Below, one piece after another: positions 6,566 to 14,856 of a stretch of 18,693 bases of DNA (positions within the stretch are counted from its first letter, which is position 1; each line of letters starts with the position of its first letter). The position numbers were made by a program, and so were the translations under genes. The DNA comes from Dehalococcoidia bacterium (GTDB lineage Bacteria > Chloroflexota > Dehalococcoidia > GIF9 > UBA5629), in the NCBI GenBank assembly GCA_016927965.1, contig JAFGLP010000133.1, positions 1 to 18,693 of the forward strand, written 5' to 3'. The notes under the pieces are model-generated. The model made no database searches. It was given only the letters and a program-made list of their open reading frames with translations, and was not told where the DNA came from.

Positions 6566-7562
6566 CAGGATTTTGCTGGCCCACGGCAGCGGAAGCAAGC
6601 TGAGCCATGACCTTATCGAAAAGATACTGGTCCCACCCATTAATAACACTATCCTTTCACGCATGGACGACTCGGCGGTCTTCGATCTGTCCGGCAGGCT
6701 GGCTTTTACCACCGACAGCTACGTAGTCAGTCCCATTTTCTTCCCGGGTGGAGACATAGGCAAGCTGGCCGTTTGCGGCACTGTTAACGACCTCTCCATG
6801 AACGGCGCTAGGCCCCTGTATATCAGCCTGGCATTGATCATTGAAGAAGGTCTGGAACTGGATGAGTTACGCAGAGTCATTGAGTCAGTCCGGCAGACCG
6901 TTGATGAAGCAGGCGTACAGATAGTAACCGGCGATACCAAGGTGGTAAATCATGGTAAAGCTGACCGACTGTTTATCAACACCGCTGGAATAGGCGTAAT
7001 CGACAACGGTGTGGATATCTCCGGTGCGAACGCCAAACCCGGTGATAAGATTATTTTGAGCGGGGGCATAGGCGAACACGGCGTCGCCGTTATGAGCCAG
7101 AGAGAAGGGCTGCAGTTTAATATCCCGGTATCCAGTGACTGTGCCCCGTTGAATGGACTGGTGCAGGATATGCTTGCAGCCAGCCGCAATATACGCAGCC
7201 TGCGCGACCCCACCCGGGGCGGACTGGCCTCTACACTCAACGAGTTTGCCAGGCAGTCTGATGTCGGCCTGGACATTGAAGAAGTAAAAATACCGGTACA
7301 TGACAGCGTCAGGGGTGCCTGTGAGTTATTGGGCCTTGACCCCCTCTTTATAGCAAATGAAGGCAAACTGGTGGCCGTGGTAGCGCCGGAGGATGCCCAA
7401 AAGGTCATGGACACCATGAAAAAGAATCCTTATGCTTCACAGTCAGCTATCATAGGTGAAGTCACAGGGAGCCATAAGGGACGGGTGGTCATGCAGACCA
7501 GGATCGGCTCCTCACGCATTATCGATATACCTGCCGGCGAAATACTGCCGCGTATATGCTGA
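6558..7562 (+). CDS. hypE: Hydrogenase maturation protein HypE
   Basis: HypE (334 aa) dehydrates the carbamoyl group received from HypF to a thiocyanate on its C-terminal cysteine, at the cost of ATP, and passes cyanide to the HypCD complex. It belongs to the PurM/AIRS ATP-binding superfamily. The conserved N-terminal G-S-G-S-K, the M-D-D-S-A-V-F segment and V-T-G-D-T-K-V-V are seen. The protein ends in the diagnostic P-R-I-C, so the acceptor Cys334 is intact. ATG 6558 was chosen because GGAG (6548-6551) stands six bases before it and the conserved sequence starts there. The gene overlaps the last codons of hypD by 8 nt and is followed 4 bp later by the protease gene. Confidence 0.97.
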   Translation: MSDRILLAHGSGSKLSHDLIEKILVPPINNTILSRMDDSAVFDLSGRLAFTTDSYVVSPIFFPGGDIGKLAVCGTVNDLSMNGARPLYISLALIIEEGLELDELRRVIESVRQTVDEAGVQIVTGDTKVVNHGKADRLFINTAGIGVIDNGVDISGANAKPGDKIILSGGIGEHGVAVMSQREGLQFNIPVSSDCAPLNGLVQDMLAASRNIRSLRDPTRGGLASTLNEFARQSDVGLDIEEVKIPVHDSVRGACELLGLDPLFIANEGKLVAVVAPEDAQKVMDTMKKNPYASQSAIIGEVTGSHKGRVVMQTRIGSSRIIDIPAGEILPRIC

Positions 7563-7566
7563 CCGC

Positions 7567-8031
7567 ATGAGTGATAAAAATAAATTGGCTGTTCTCGGCA
7601 TCGGCAATCCCCTCTGCCGTGACGACGGCATCGGCATACGCATAATCGAGCTGATGCGGGAAAGCCATGAATTCGAAGATATCGTGTTGATCGACGGCGG
7701 CTCCAACCCGGACCTCTTCTCCTTGCTGGATGAAAACACTGATAGCCTGATCATAATCGATGCCGTTAAAGGTGGAGGCACTCCCGGCTCTATTTATCGA
7801 CTCGCTATAACGGATGATAATGTCACTGACGATCTACTGCCCTCGCTGCACGGCCTGGGGTTGCTGGACAGCTTACGCATGATGAAAAAGCTGAATATAC
7901 GACGGCCACCAGTAACAATTGTAGGCATCGAGCCCCAGGATGTTTCATACGGACTGGGCCTTTCCCCTTTGCTCAAAAGCCTCTTGCCAGCCATTTTGGA
8001 AGCGGTAGCCGGGGAAATTAAGCTGCATTGA
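7567..8031 (+). CDS. [NiFe]-hydrogenase maturation endopeptidase (HyaD/HycI family)
   Basis: A 154-residue protease that removes the C-terminal extension of the hydrogenase large subunit once nickel has been inserted. Family marks are G-I-G-N-P-L-C-R-D-D-G-I-G near the N-terminus, I-I-D-A-V and S-L-H-G-L-G. D20, D65 and H95 are the likely equivalents of the nickel-sensing Glu16, Asp62 and His93 of HybD. I-V-G-I-E-P near the C-terminus is also typical. ATG 7567 follows the hypE stop by 4 bp; no strong ribosome binding site is visible, consistent with coupling to hypE translation. The target large subunit lies outside the window, so the hydrogenase group cannot be decided here. Confidence 0.93.
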   Translation: MSDKNKLAVLGIGNPLCRDDGIGIRIIELMRESHEFEDIVLIDGGSNPDLFSLLDENTDSLIIIDAVKGGGTPGSIYRLAITDDNVTDDLLPSLHGLGLLDSLRMMKKLNIRRPPVTIVGIEPQDVSYGLGLSPLLKSLLPAILEAVAGEIKLH

Positions 8032-8087
8032 AAAGCGCTAACTTTTATGCTTAAATTGAAATCACTACGTTATGACAGGATAAGTAA

Positions 8088-8357
8088 ATGAGCCCGAAAG
8101 AGTTTGACCAGGATATCAAAGACAAGGCTTATATCAGGCAGAAAAAAATCTGCGCCCGCTGCGGCCAACCCTTGCAGGTTGACGGAGGGTTTCCACACTT
8201 TAAGAAACCGGCTGAGCTGGGAGGCGATACTTCCCTGCATAACTGCGTTATCTTGTGTAAAAAATGTCACCTGGAATACGGGCATATCAGCCACTGGGGA
8301 AAGTTCGTCATCACCCATGATTATCCGCATTTCTCCGCTGACGTGCTGTCCTCCTGA
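8088..8357 (+). CDS. Small HNH-like zinc-ribbon protein
   Basis: An 89-residue protein with C22-x2-C25 and C57-x2-C60-H61 framing a core F-P-H37-F...G-G...N52. This is the pattern of compact Cys4 HNH nucleases (CxxC, H, GG, N, L-C-x-x-C-H). The usual D-H at the first catalytic position is F-P-H here, so nuclease activity is uncertain; a structural zinc protein is the alternative. ATG 8088 has AGGA at 8077-8080 seven bases upstream. It stands alone 56 bp after the maturation protease, on the same strand, and could be read through from the hyp operon. No mobile-element gene is adjacent. Confidence 0.75.
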   Translation: MSPKEFDQDIKDKAYIRQKKICARCGQPLQVDGGFPHFKKPAELGGDTSLHNCVILCKKCHLEYGHISHWGKFVITHDYPHFSADVLSS

Positions 8358-8430
8358 TTAACTGCCTGCCGCTTAGCTCACAGCCGGGCACCTTTGAGAG
8401 AAACAATTTTTAACAGGGCATATTCCTGGG

Positions 8431-8462
8431 ATGCTGCTGACCGTACTTTCATACAACAGCAT
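8431..8462. terminator. Weak stem-loop between convergent genes
   Basis: ATGCTG (8431-8436) pairs with CAGCAT (8457-8462), with partial extension inward and a loop of roughly 14 nt. It lies between the HNH-like gene and the convergent substrate-binding protein gene. No good U-tract follows on either strand, so termination is only a guess. The rest of 8358-8496 shows nothing recognisable. Confidence 0.25.
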
Positions 8463-8496
8463 GCGGCCGAATTTTCCAGTAGTGTTTAGTTCAAGG

Positions 8497-9681
8497 TCAC
8501 ATGCCTGACCTGGTAAATTTCACAGGTTGACCGGTGATCTCAAACTTGTACTGTGTCCCTTCCATTTCCACTTTCCAGATGCCGTAGATACCTGACTGGC
8601 GTTCACCTACTGCATTGAACGTGATAAGCCCGCTGGCGCCCTGATATGCATTACCCACTTTGATCAATGCATCCCGTATTTCTGCACCACTATAGATACC
8701 TGCTTCCCGCACAGCCGCTGCAATAAGATTCACGCCGTCAAATGCGGCATCGCAGTATATTGTCGGTTCAATGCTGTAAAGCGCACGATATCTCTCGTAA
8801 AAATCAGAATACACCTTTGATTGCCGATCCGGCACGGGTACGGTACCCGTTACCACCTTCTCCATAAACCTGGCAGCTTCGGGATACCTGTCCAGAGGCA
8901 TGTCATAAACACCATCAACAGCTATCCAGGGGATATTGTCCATGCCACCTTCAAGCGCCTGCTTATAAATCACGGCCCCATCATCGTAATAACCTGCATG
9001 CAATACACATCCTGGGACTTTGTCCCTGATCTCATTTAGTTCAGACAAGTAGCTCATTTTAGCCGGGTCGTATTTTACTGAGGCAACTATATCAGCCATG
9101 CCCCTGAGAAATTCAGCGGCCGTCTTTTCGATACCCCTGCCATATATGGTATCCTGCACCAGCATGGCTACTCTCTTATAACCTTGCTCTTTGATTATCT
9201 TGGCCACCACCCCACCCTGCAAAGAGTCTCCGGGAGGAATTCGGAACACCCACTTTGACCAGCCATAGCTGGACAATTCACTTGATGTTGCGGTTGGCGA
9301 TACCAGGAGAATCCCTTTATTTTCCATATAGGGACCCAGCGACATCACTGCTTGACTGGTTGTTCCCCCGATAATCACCTGTACACCATTTTCTTCCACC
9401 AGTTTATGGGCAGCATATAAGGCAGTAGCCTGTGTCGGGCCCTCATCTTCAATAATCAGCTTGACCGGCTTGCCATCGATACCTCCCTCGCTGTTAACCG
9501 CCTCCGCCCCTATCTGCGCTGCCTTGATCAAATTCGGCCCCCATGCAGGGGCTGCAGAGTCCGACATCAGGCATCCGACCTGTATTTCCTGATACAAGTC
9601 GAGCGTAGGTTTTGCGCAGGCAGGCAAAGCAAATGCAAGCGCAACTGCTAATACTATTGCCAGTAAAGATACTGCTCTCAT
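8497..9681 (-). CDS. Branched-chain amino acid-type ABC substrate-binding lipoprotein
   Basis: A 394-residue LivJ/LivK-like (Peripla_BP_6, type I fold) binding protein. ATG 9681 begins a hydrophobic signal peptide ending in a good lipobox L-P-A-C with C22. The mature part has the family pattern: V-G-C-L-M-S-D near the first strand, A-A-Q-I-G-A-E-A-V-N, G-G-I-D-G-K-P-V-K-L-I-I-E-D and V-I-I-G-G-T-T-S. ATG 9681 is preferred over TTG 9687. The ligand could be a hydrophobic amino acid, an amide or an aromatic compound and is not decided by sequence. No permease or ATPase gene accompanies it here, so it either serves a transporter elsewhere or acts as a receptor. It is divergent from the PAS/HD-GYP gene with a 180-bp shared upstream region. 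Confidence 0.93.
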   Translation of the reverse strand: MRAVSLLAIVLAVALAFALPACAKPTLDLYQEIQVGCLMSDSAAPAWGPNLIKAAQIGAEAVNSEGGIDGKPVKLIIEDEGPTQATALYAAHKLVEENGVQVIIGGTTSQAVMSLGPYMENKGILLVSPTATSSELSSYGWSKWVFRIPPGDSLQGGVVAKIIKEQGYKRVAMLVQDTIYGRGIEKTAAEFLRGMADIVASVKYDPAKMSYLSELNEIRDKVPGCVLHAGYYDDGAVIYKQALEGGMDNIPWIAVDGVYDMPLDRYPEAARFMEKVVTGTVPVPDRQSKVYSDFYERYRALYSIEPTIYCDAAFDGVNLIAAAVREAGIYSGAEIRDALIKVGNAYQGASGLITFNAVGERQSGIYGIWKVEMEGTQYKFEITGQPVKFTRSGM

Positions 9682-9729
9682 ATCCAATTCCCAAATACAC
9701 CTTTTATTTTAATCGTGAAAGTTAGTGCT

Positions 9730-9738
9730 ATTATAACA
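9730..9738 (-). promoter_or_regulatory. Promoter -10 (extended) of the substrate-binding protein gene
   Basis: On the minus strand TGTTATAAT combines a consensus TATAAT (9735-9730) with an extended -10 TGn (9738-9736). No good -35 is seen at the matching position, as is usual for extended -10 promoters. Predicted start is about 9723, giving a leader of roughly 40 nt. Confidence 0.55.
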
Positions 9739-9767
9739 CTTCAACCTCCCTGCCAGTATATGCGGTT

Positions 9768-9796
9768 TTTACTCATTCTGGCAATCAATGTACAAT
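9768..9796 (+). promoter_or_regulatory. Candidate promoter of the PAS/HD-GYP gene
   Basis: TTTACT (9768-9773), a 17-nt spacer and TACAAT (9791-9796) give a reasonable sigma70-type promoter about 65 nt upstream of ATG 9862. Its position argues against the earlier in-frame GTG at 9715 being the real start. Confidence 0.45.
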
Positions 9797-9861
9797 ATCG
9801 GCGTAACAGTCCGGCCTTTTCCCGCATCGATTGCCGGGCGACAGGGATTGTAAGGTGTGAA

Positions 9862-12800
9862 ATGATCGGGAACAAAGATATGGATGTAATATCCGATAAG
9901 ACTGATGCCCTGAGGATTTTACCTGAAGCAGCGGCTGAACTCTGCACCGCCCTATTCAGAAATTCCCCCGCGGGTATATATATTACACGCGACGGCAAGT
10001 TTATTTATACCAATATCGAGTTCCGGCATATAACGGGCTACAGCCAGGATGAACTTTCCGGCAAAGATTATCTCCGCCTGATTAACCCCCGCTACCGTCA
10101 TAAGCCCAAACAAAACGTGGCTTCGCTTTTCGAGGAGGAGGAGGAAGACACCAGCCATGAGTTTAAGATAACCACTCGCGAGGGCAAGAAAAGATGGATC
10201 AGCGAGAAAATCACCTATTTTAAGTATGGCGGCAACTGGCTGACGCTGGGACACTGGCTGGATATATCTGAGCCTCATTCAATAGAAACAGCCTGGAGAG
10301 AAGCTGAGAGACGCTTTCAATCGGCCTTTGAAGACCTATCCACCGGTCTTGCCATCATTGGCACCGACGGCATTTTCCTCAAGGTAAATAAGGCCTTCTA
10401 CGACATGGTTAGCTATGAGGAAAAAGATCTGCTCGAAAGCCGCTTTGATGATACAGTTTGCCCGGAGGACCGAGAGCAATGCGGCGATATTATGGCCTTA
10501 TTCCTCTCCCTGGAAAAACCCGAAATACCCTCACAAAGGAGACTTCAGGCCAAAGACGGCAGAATAGTCTGGACAGCTATGAGCATCTCTTTGATCGGCG
10601 ATTCGGAGTCGGGACCCAGCTATTTTATCGTTCACTTTCAGGACATCACCGAGCAAAAACGCATCGAAGACGGTCTCAAAGAAGAGGAGTGGCTTTATCG
10701 CTCTCTCGTCGACCTTTCACTCGAGCCGCTGGCCGTTACCGACCTGGATTGCTATATAACTCACGCTTCTCAAAAATTTATTGACCTGCTGGGCTACGCA
10801 GGGGCCTCTGATATCCTGGGTAAAAAAATAGGCAGCATGGTTACACCCGGGGAAAGCGAGAATTTCCAGGCCGGCATACTGCAGATACTGAGAGGCGGCA
10901 AGCCCGCTATGATGAATGGCACCCTGCTGAAGAAAGACGGCGCCACCATGGCCGCAGTAATGAATATCACCTGGATCAACAACGATAAGGGGACGCCGGT
11001 TTGTATAGTTATCCAGTCTGGTGAGATCAAGGAACCGGGGGCTGCTGCTACGGTGGCTCCGGAGACCCCAAAAACCAACGATGAGACCACGGCAGAAAGG
11101 GCTGCCGATATACAGGCAGCGCCGTCCGATCTAGCCCTGGCCCTGGAAAATACCTCCACCGCCCTCATCTTGATGAACGCCGATACCATCATAGCTGCGG
11201 TAAACCAGGCCTTTGAGAAAATGTCGGGTTATCCCCGGGAGGAGATCGAAGGCAAGAAAAGCTGGATCGAGTTTGTTGCACAGGAGGACCAGGCCAGGCT
11301 TAAGCGATATTATCTGCTGAGGCGGCTTGACCCAGCATCAGCTCCCAACACATATGAATTTAAGTTATCAGACCGCCGGGGAAATGTTAAAGACGTTCTC
11401 ATCAACATCACTGATGTACCGGGCACCAGGCAGCAGGCAGCCACTCTCCTAGAGGTAGCGGAGTATAAACAGGCCATGCAGGAAGCGCACACTCCCACTA
11501 CGCCGCCGCAAAGCCCAGCCAAACTTGGCCCCGCTCATGATAATAAATACTTCGCTTACCTTGACGCCATGCCCGGCTCGGCCGTAGTTATAAATGCCGG
11601 GGGCATCATAACATATGCTTCCCGAAAAGCCGTTAATATGATGGCCAAAGGTATTGAAAGCGATATCATGGGTAAGAGCTATCTCAAATTCATCAGGCCG
11701 GGGCTCATCCAGAACGCCAATGAGTCATTCCGGCAGCTTTTTGATATAGGATACTTCGAAAAAGTGGAAATAGAGCTGATGCGTACGGACGGGCGGCTTT
11801 ACCCGGTCGAGATGTCAGCACGGCTAATCGCAAGTGCGGAGTGGGAATCAGCCGAAGCAGTCTGCCTGTTCAAGGACGCAACGATACAAAAAACAGCCGA
11901 GCAGGCACGTGAGGAAAGCGAGAAATATTACCATCTGCTGGCCGAGCATATAACCGACGTTGTCTGGATAATGGACAACGATCTTAATTTCATCTGGCTC
12001 AGCGATTCCAGCGAGAAGCTGAGCGGCTTTACCAACAAAGAGACCATGTGTATGACCCTGGACCAGTTGGTCACACCTGATTGTTATAAAACAGCAACGG
12101 ACTTCTGCAAACAGGCCATGCAGGACGAGAACGAGGGCAAGTGGCCGCCCGACCATATTTTCAGCCTGGACCTGGAAATTGTCCATAAAAACGGCTCGAC
12201 GCTGTGGGCAGAAAACAAGTTTCAGTTCATCAGGGACCAACAGGGCAAAGCCACCGGTTTCGTTGCCTGGGCAAGAGACATAACGGAAAGGAAAAAAGCC
12301 GAGGAAACGCTGGAGTTCAGCCTCGCCAGGCTGGAGAAGACTGTTGAGGGTGCCATAGCCGCCATGGCCACCGTTATCGAAATGCGGGACCCCTATACGG
12401 CAGGCCACCAGGAACGCGTGGCTAGGATCGCCGGGGCTATAGCCAGGGAGATGGAGCTGCCGGACGATCTCGTAAAAGGCGTTGAGATAACCGGGAAAAT
12501 ACATGATATCGGAAAAATTTACGTGCCCATGGAGATATTGAGCAAACCGGGCAAATTGAGTGCCATCGAACGCCAGATCATACAGAGTCACTCCCGCGGC
12601 AGCTACGATATTCTTAAGTCAATAGATTTCCCATGGCCGGTTGCACAGACAGCACTACAGCACCATGAGCGGCTGGATGGATCAGGTTATCCGCAAGGGC
12701 TAAAAGAAAACGAGATCATGCTTGAAGCTAAAATCCTCATGGTGGCTGACGTTGTTGAGGCCATGGCCTCTCATAGGCCATACCGCGCCAGCCGCGGTCT

Positions 12801-12927
12801 GGAAGCAGCACTGGAGGAGATCTCCGGTAACAGCAGCATGCTTTACGACCCGGGTGTGGTTGATGCCTGTTTGCGCCTCTTCCGGGAGCATAACTTCTCA
12901 TTTGAGGAGACCGGTATTGAGTCCTGA
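9862..12927 (+). CDS. Six-PAS HD-GYP domain signalling protein (putative c-di-GMP phosphodiesterase)
   Basis: A 1021-residue soluble sensor. I read six PAS domains at about 30-140, 150-268, 276-383, 424-520, 562-675 and 690-810. Several end in typical D-I-T-E/D-I-S PAC sequences. An Ala/Pro/Thr-rich linker lies at about 383-415. The C-terminal HD-GYP domain (about 817-1021) keeps A-G-H-Q-E-R, I-H-D-I-G-K-I (HD at 12502-12507) and H-H-E-R-L-D-G-S-G-Y-P (12661-12693), so catalysis is expected. Known HD-GYP enzymes hydrolyse c-di-GMP, some cGAMP. There are no transmembrane helices or receiver domain, so input should be cytoplasmic (redox, haem, flavin or small ligand); no specific cofactor residues are evident. 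ATG 9862 has AAGGTG just upstream. The gene overlaps the next one by 11 nt. Confidence 0.92.
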   Translation: MIGNKDMDVISDKTDALRILPEAAAELCTALFRNSPAGIYITRDGKFIYTNIEFRHITGYSQDELSGKDYLRLINPRYRHKPKQNVASLFEEEEEDTSHEFKITTREGKKRWISEKITYFKYGGNWLTLGHWLDISEPHSIETAWREAERRFQSAFEDLSTGLAIIGTDGIFLKVNKAFYDMVSYEEKDLLESRFDDTVCPEDREQCGDIMALFLSLEKPEIPSQRRLQAKDGRIVWTAMSISLIGDSESGPSYFIVHFQDITEQKRIEDGLKEEEWLYRSLVDLSLEPLAVTDLDCYITHASQKFIDLLGYAGASDILGKKIGSMVTPGESENFQAGILQILRGGKPAMMNGTLLKKDGATMAAVMNITWINNDKGTPVCIVIQSGEIKEPGAAATVAPETPKTNDETTAERAADIQAAPSDLALALENTSTALILMNADTIIAAVNQAFEKMSGYPREEIEGKKSWIEFVAQEDQARLKRYYLLRRLDPASAPNTYEFKLSDRRGNVKDVLINITDVPGTRQQAATLLEVAEYKQAMQEAHTPTTPPQSPAKLGPAHDNKYFAYLDAMPGSAVVINAGGIITYASRKAVNMMAKGIESDIMGKSYLKFIRPGLIQNANESFRQLFDIGYFEKVEIELMRTDGRLYPVEMSARLIASAEWESAEAVCLFKDATIQKTAEQAREESEKYYHLLAEHITDVVWIMDNDLNFIWLSDSSEKLSGFTNKETMCMTLDQLVTPDCYKTATDFCKQAMQDENEGKWPPDHIFSLDLEIVHKNGSTLWAENKFQFIRDQQGKATGFVAWARDITERKKAEETLEFSLARLEKTVEGAIAAMATVIEMRDPYTAGHQERVARIAGAIAREMELPDDLVKGVEITGKIHDIGKIYVPMEILSKPGKLSAIERQIIQSHSRGSYDILKSIDFPWPVAQTALQHHERLDGSGYPQGLKENEIMLEAKILMVADVVEAMASHRPYRASRGLEAALEEISGNSSMLYDPGVVDACLRLFREHNFSFEETGIES
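12904..12909 (+). promoter_or_regulatory. Ribosome binding site deciding the TTG start of the FAD oxidoreductase
   Basis: GAGGAG inside the end of the PAS/HD-GYP gene stands seven bases before TTG 12917. No ATG or GTG in that frame lies near the start of conserved sequence. This strong site marks TTG 12917 as the start and implies translational coupling. Confidence 0.7.
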
Positions 12928-14338
12928 AACCAGGCCTCGATATCTTTTCCATAAAGTTAGTAAATCAGATACCCGGGCTTTCGTCTCCATTGCCGGCCAG
13001 GCAAACGTCATTACGGGCCAAGAAAAGCTGGCCGACTATAGCTGTGATGAGGCGCCCCTGGTCAAACCCATATTTCCACAAGTAGTAGTCAGACCTCTCG
13101 ACTCCATCACCGTATCCTCAATATTGAAATATGCCAATATCAGGCGCATACCGGTCACTTCGCGCGGCGCCGGCACAGGCTTAAGCGGGGGGTGTATCCC
13201 CTCTTTCGGCGGGGTCGTCCTGTCTCTGGAGAATATGAACAGGATAATCGAAGTAGACCGGCAGAACTTCACAGCAACTATAGAGCCGGGAGTATCTCTG
13301 GGCAAGCTGCGCGAACACCTGGGGCCGCTTGGACTGGGGTATCCCGTATCACTGGGGGAGATGTCAGCAACAGTCGGCGGCAGCACCGCCACTAACGCCG
13401 GAGGGCTTAATGCGGTTAAGTACGGGGTCACCCGTCATCATGTGCTCGGCCTGCAGGCAGTGCTGGCCGGCGGGGAGATCATCCGCACCGGCGGTAAATT
13501 CGTAAAGTGCTCCTCCGGCTACGACCTCACACAGCTTCTGGTGGGATCGGAAGGTACGCTGGCGGTAATCACGGAAATTACGCTTAAATTAGATACAAAA
13601 TCCACTTGCAGGGAAGCGCTTTTCATCCCGTTCAGCAGCCTGCAGGATGCTATAGATTCCGTACCTGATATCCTCATGCTGGGAAAAATGCCGGCCGGGC
13701 TGGAGTTTATGGAAAGCAGCATCATGCAGATTGCCGAGGAATATACCGGCAGGAAGCTGCCCCATCATGGCTACGGGGCTTTCCTGTTGATACTGAGCGA
13801 GGCCGCCACCCAGGATGAAATAACCGGCTATTTTAACGAGGTGGAACAAATCGTTAAAAAACACGGCGCAGCTGATGCGCTGGTGCCTCCCGGCCAGCAG
13901 GCTATGCGCAGGTTGCTGGAAGCCCGGGAGAATTTCTATCATTACATTAAAAAATACGCCCCCATGCAGATACTCGATGCCGTAGTTCCCAGAAGCGAGA
14001 TCGCACGTTTTGTCCTGGGAGTAAAGGAGATGGAAGCACGATACGGCTTCCCCATTATAATCTATGGACACGCAGGTGACGGCAATGTGCACCTGCACCC
14101 GGTTTGCCGCGGCATGTCCCTTAACTCATGGAAGAAAAAACTGAACGTCCTTATGCAGGATATCTATCTGCTTTCGGCGAAGTACGGCGGAGCGGTATCA
14201 GGCGAGCACGGCATTGGCATCGATAAAAAAGAGTACTTTTACGCAACCGCTGACAGGGACCTGCTGGACACAATGAAAAAAATCAAGACGGCCCTCGATC
14301 CCAACGGTATCCTCAACCCCGGCAAGATTTTCGATTAG
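12917..14338 (+). CDS. FAD-binding oxidoreductase, GlcD / D-lactate dehydrogenase family
   Basis: A 473-residue flavoprotein of the FAD_binding_4 plus FAD-oxidase C-terminal type, which oxidises 2-hydroxy acids such as glycolate or D-lactate. The FAD-binding loop S-R-G-A-G-T-G-L-S-G-G (about 82-92) and G-G-S-T-A-T-N-A-G-G are seen. Further marks are G-S-E-G-T-L-A-V-I-T-E, the substrate-domain G-H-A-G-D-G-N-V-H-L-H (about 384-394), G-E-H-G-I-G-I and the terminal L-D-P-N-G-I-L-N-P-G-K. Length matches the family and it seems intact. It starts with TTG inside the preceding sensor gene. No glcE, glcF or CCG-domain electron-transfer partner follows, so the acceptor is unknown. Substrate is undecided among glycolate, D-lactate and D-2-hydroxyglutarate. 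Confidence 0.93.
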   Translation: MSPETRPRYLFHKVSKSDTRAFVSIAGQANVITGQEKLADYSCDEAPLVKPIFPQVVVRPLDSITVSSILKYANIRRIPVTSRGAGTGLSGGCIPSFGGVVLSLENMNRIIEVDRQNFTATIEPGVSLGKLREHLGPLGLGYPVSLGEMSATVGGSTATNAGGLNAVKYGVTRHHVLGLQAVLAGGEIIRTGGKFVKCSSGYDLTQLLVGSEGTLAVITEITLKLDTKSTCREALFIPFSSLQDAIDSVPDILMLGKMPAGLEFMESSIMQIAEEYTGRKLPHHGYGAFLLILSEAATQDEITGYFNEVEQIVKKHGAADALVPPGQQAMRRLLEARENFYHYIKKYAPMQILDAVVPRSEIARFVLGVKEMEARYGFPIIIYGHAGDGNVHLHPVCRGMSLNSWKKKLNVLMQDIYLLSAKYGGAVSGEHGIGIDKKEYFYATADRDLLDTMKKIKTALDPNGILNPGKIFD

Positions 14339-14343
14339 CCTCA

Positions 14344-14372
14344 TTGAACACCGCACATGGCAGGACTATAAT
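14344..14372 (+). promoter_or_regulatory. Strong promoter of the small membrane protein gene
   Basis: TTGAAC (14344-14349), a 17-nt spacer and a perfect TATAAT (14367-14372) lie just after the oxidoreductase stop. Predicted start is about 14379. AGGAGG at 14387-14392 then serves ATG 14404. This is the best promoter seen in the window. Confidence 0.65.
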
Positions 14373-14403
14373 TTTGTCTAATTCTCAGGAGGACATCGAT
14401 TAA

Positions 14404-14661
14404 ATGGATGCTATAACACTGGTTAACCTCATACTCTCCAGTATCATACTAATTATGGGAATATGGGCATACATGGTCGATAAAATCCGATCGATACTAT
14501 ATGTAGGCATGGCCTTCGGATTATTCGCTCTTTCACACCTCTGTACCATCCTGGGGCTGGAGCAAAGCCTTGAGGTGCCTCTCATTATCGTGAGGCTGCT
14601 GGCCTATCTGCTGGTTATCTACGCCATCTATATCGTAATCGCAAAAAAGAAAAAGGCCTGA
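14404..14661 (+). CDS. Small three-helix integral membrane protein
   Basis: An 85-residue protein made almost wholly of three hydrophobic segments (about 4-23, 29-50 and 57-80), with a Lys-rich end K-K-K-K that should stay in the cytoplasm. Two charged stretches (D-K-I-R and E-Q-S-L-E) form the loops. I do not recognise the family. AGGAGG with 11-nt spacing precedes ATG 14404, and it has its own near-consensus promoter, so it is very likely expressed. It follows the oxidoreductase by 65 bp, and a membrane link for that flavoprotein is possible but unsupported. Confidence 0.8.
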   Translation: MDAITLVNLILSSIILIMGIWAYMVDKIRSILYVGMAFGLFALSHLCTILGLEQSLEVPLIIVRLLAYLLVIYAIYIVIAKKKKA

Positions 14662-14701
14662 AGCATATAAAAATAAGTAGCTGAACAGTCTCATAAGTTT
14701 A

Positions 14702-14717
14702 TTAGCCTGAGGGCTAA
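14702..14717 (+). terminator. Weak hairpin downstream of the small membrane protein gene
   Basis: TTAGCC-TGAG-GGCTAA is a perfect 6-bp stem with a four-base loop, 40 nt after the stop, followed by AT-rich sequence rather than a clean U-run. It may terminate the small gene. Confidence 0.35.
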
Positions 14718-14856
14718 ATTATTATAACCTCGCGGGTATATGCTGCTCATTTGCGCTCCTTTATAATTTAAATCAGCAAAACAAATAAAATTATTAACGG
14801 AATCGTTGAGAAGCAGGCTATACAGGTCATTACCGGATTTAGCCGTGTATGATATA

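Noticed and set aside
8030..8046. AAAAG...CTTTT as a terminator of the hyp operon
   Set aside because: The five-base AT-rich stem is too weak and lacks a U-tract beyond the arm itself.
9715..9861. 49-codon N-terminal extension of the PAS/HD-GYP protein from GTG 9715
   Set aside because: It would run across both predicted promoters of the divergent region, while ATG 9862 has a ribosome binding site.
11848..12591. 247-codon open frame on the minus strand
   Set aside because: It is antisense to the last PAS and the HD-GYP domain, whose catalytic motifs prove the plus frame.
12722..12916. 65-codon N-terminal extension of the FAD oxidoreductase
   Set aside because: It is a shadow of the HD-GYP coding sequence; family homology begins after TTG 12917, which has a strong ribosome binding site.
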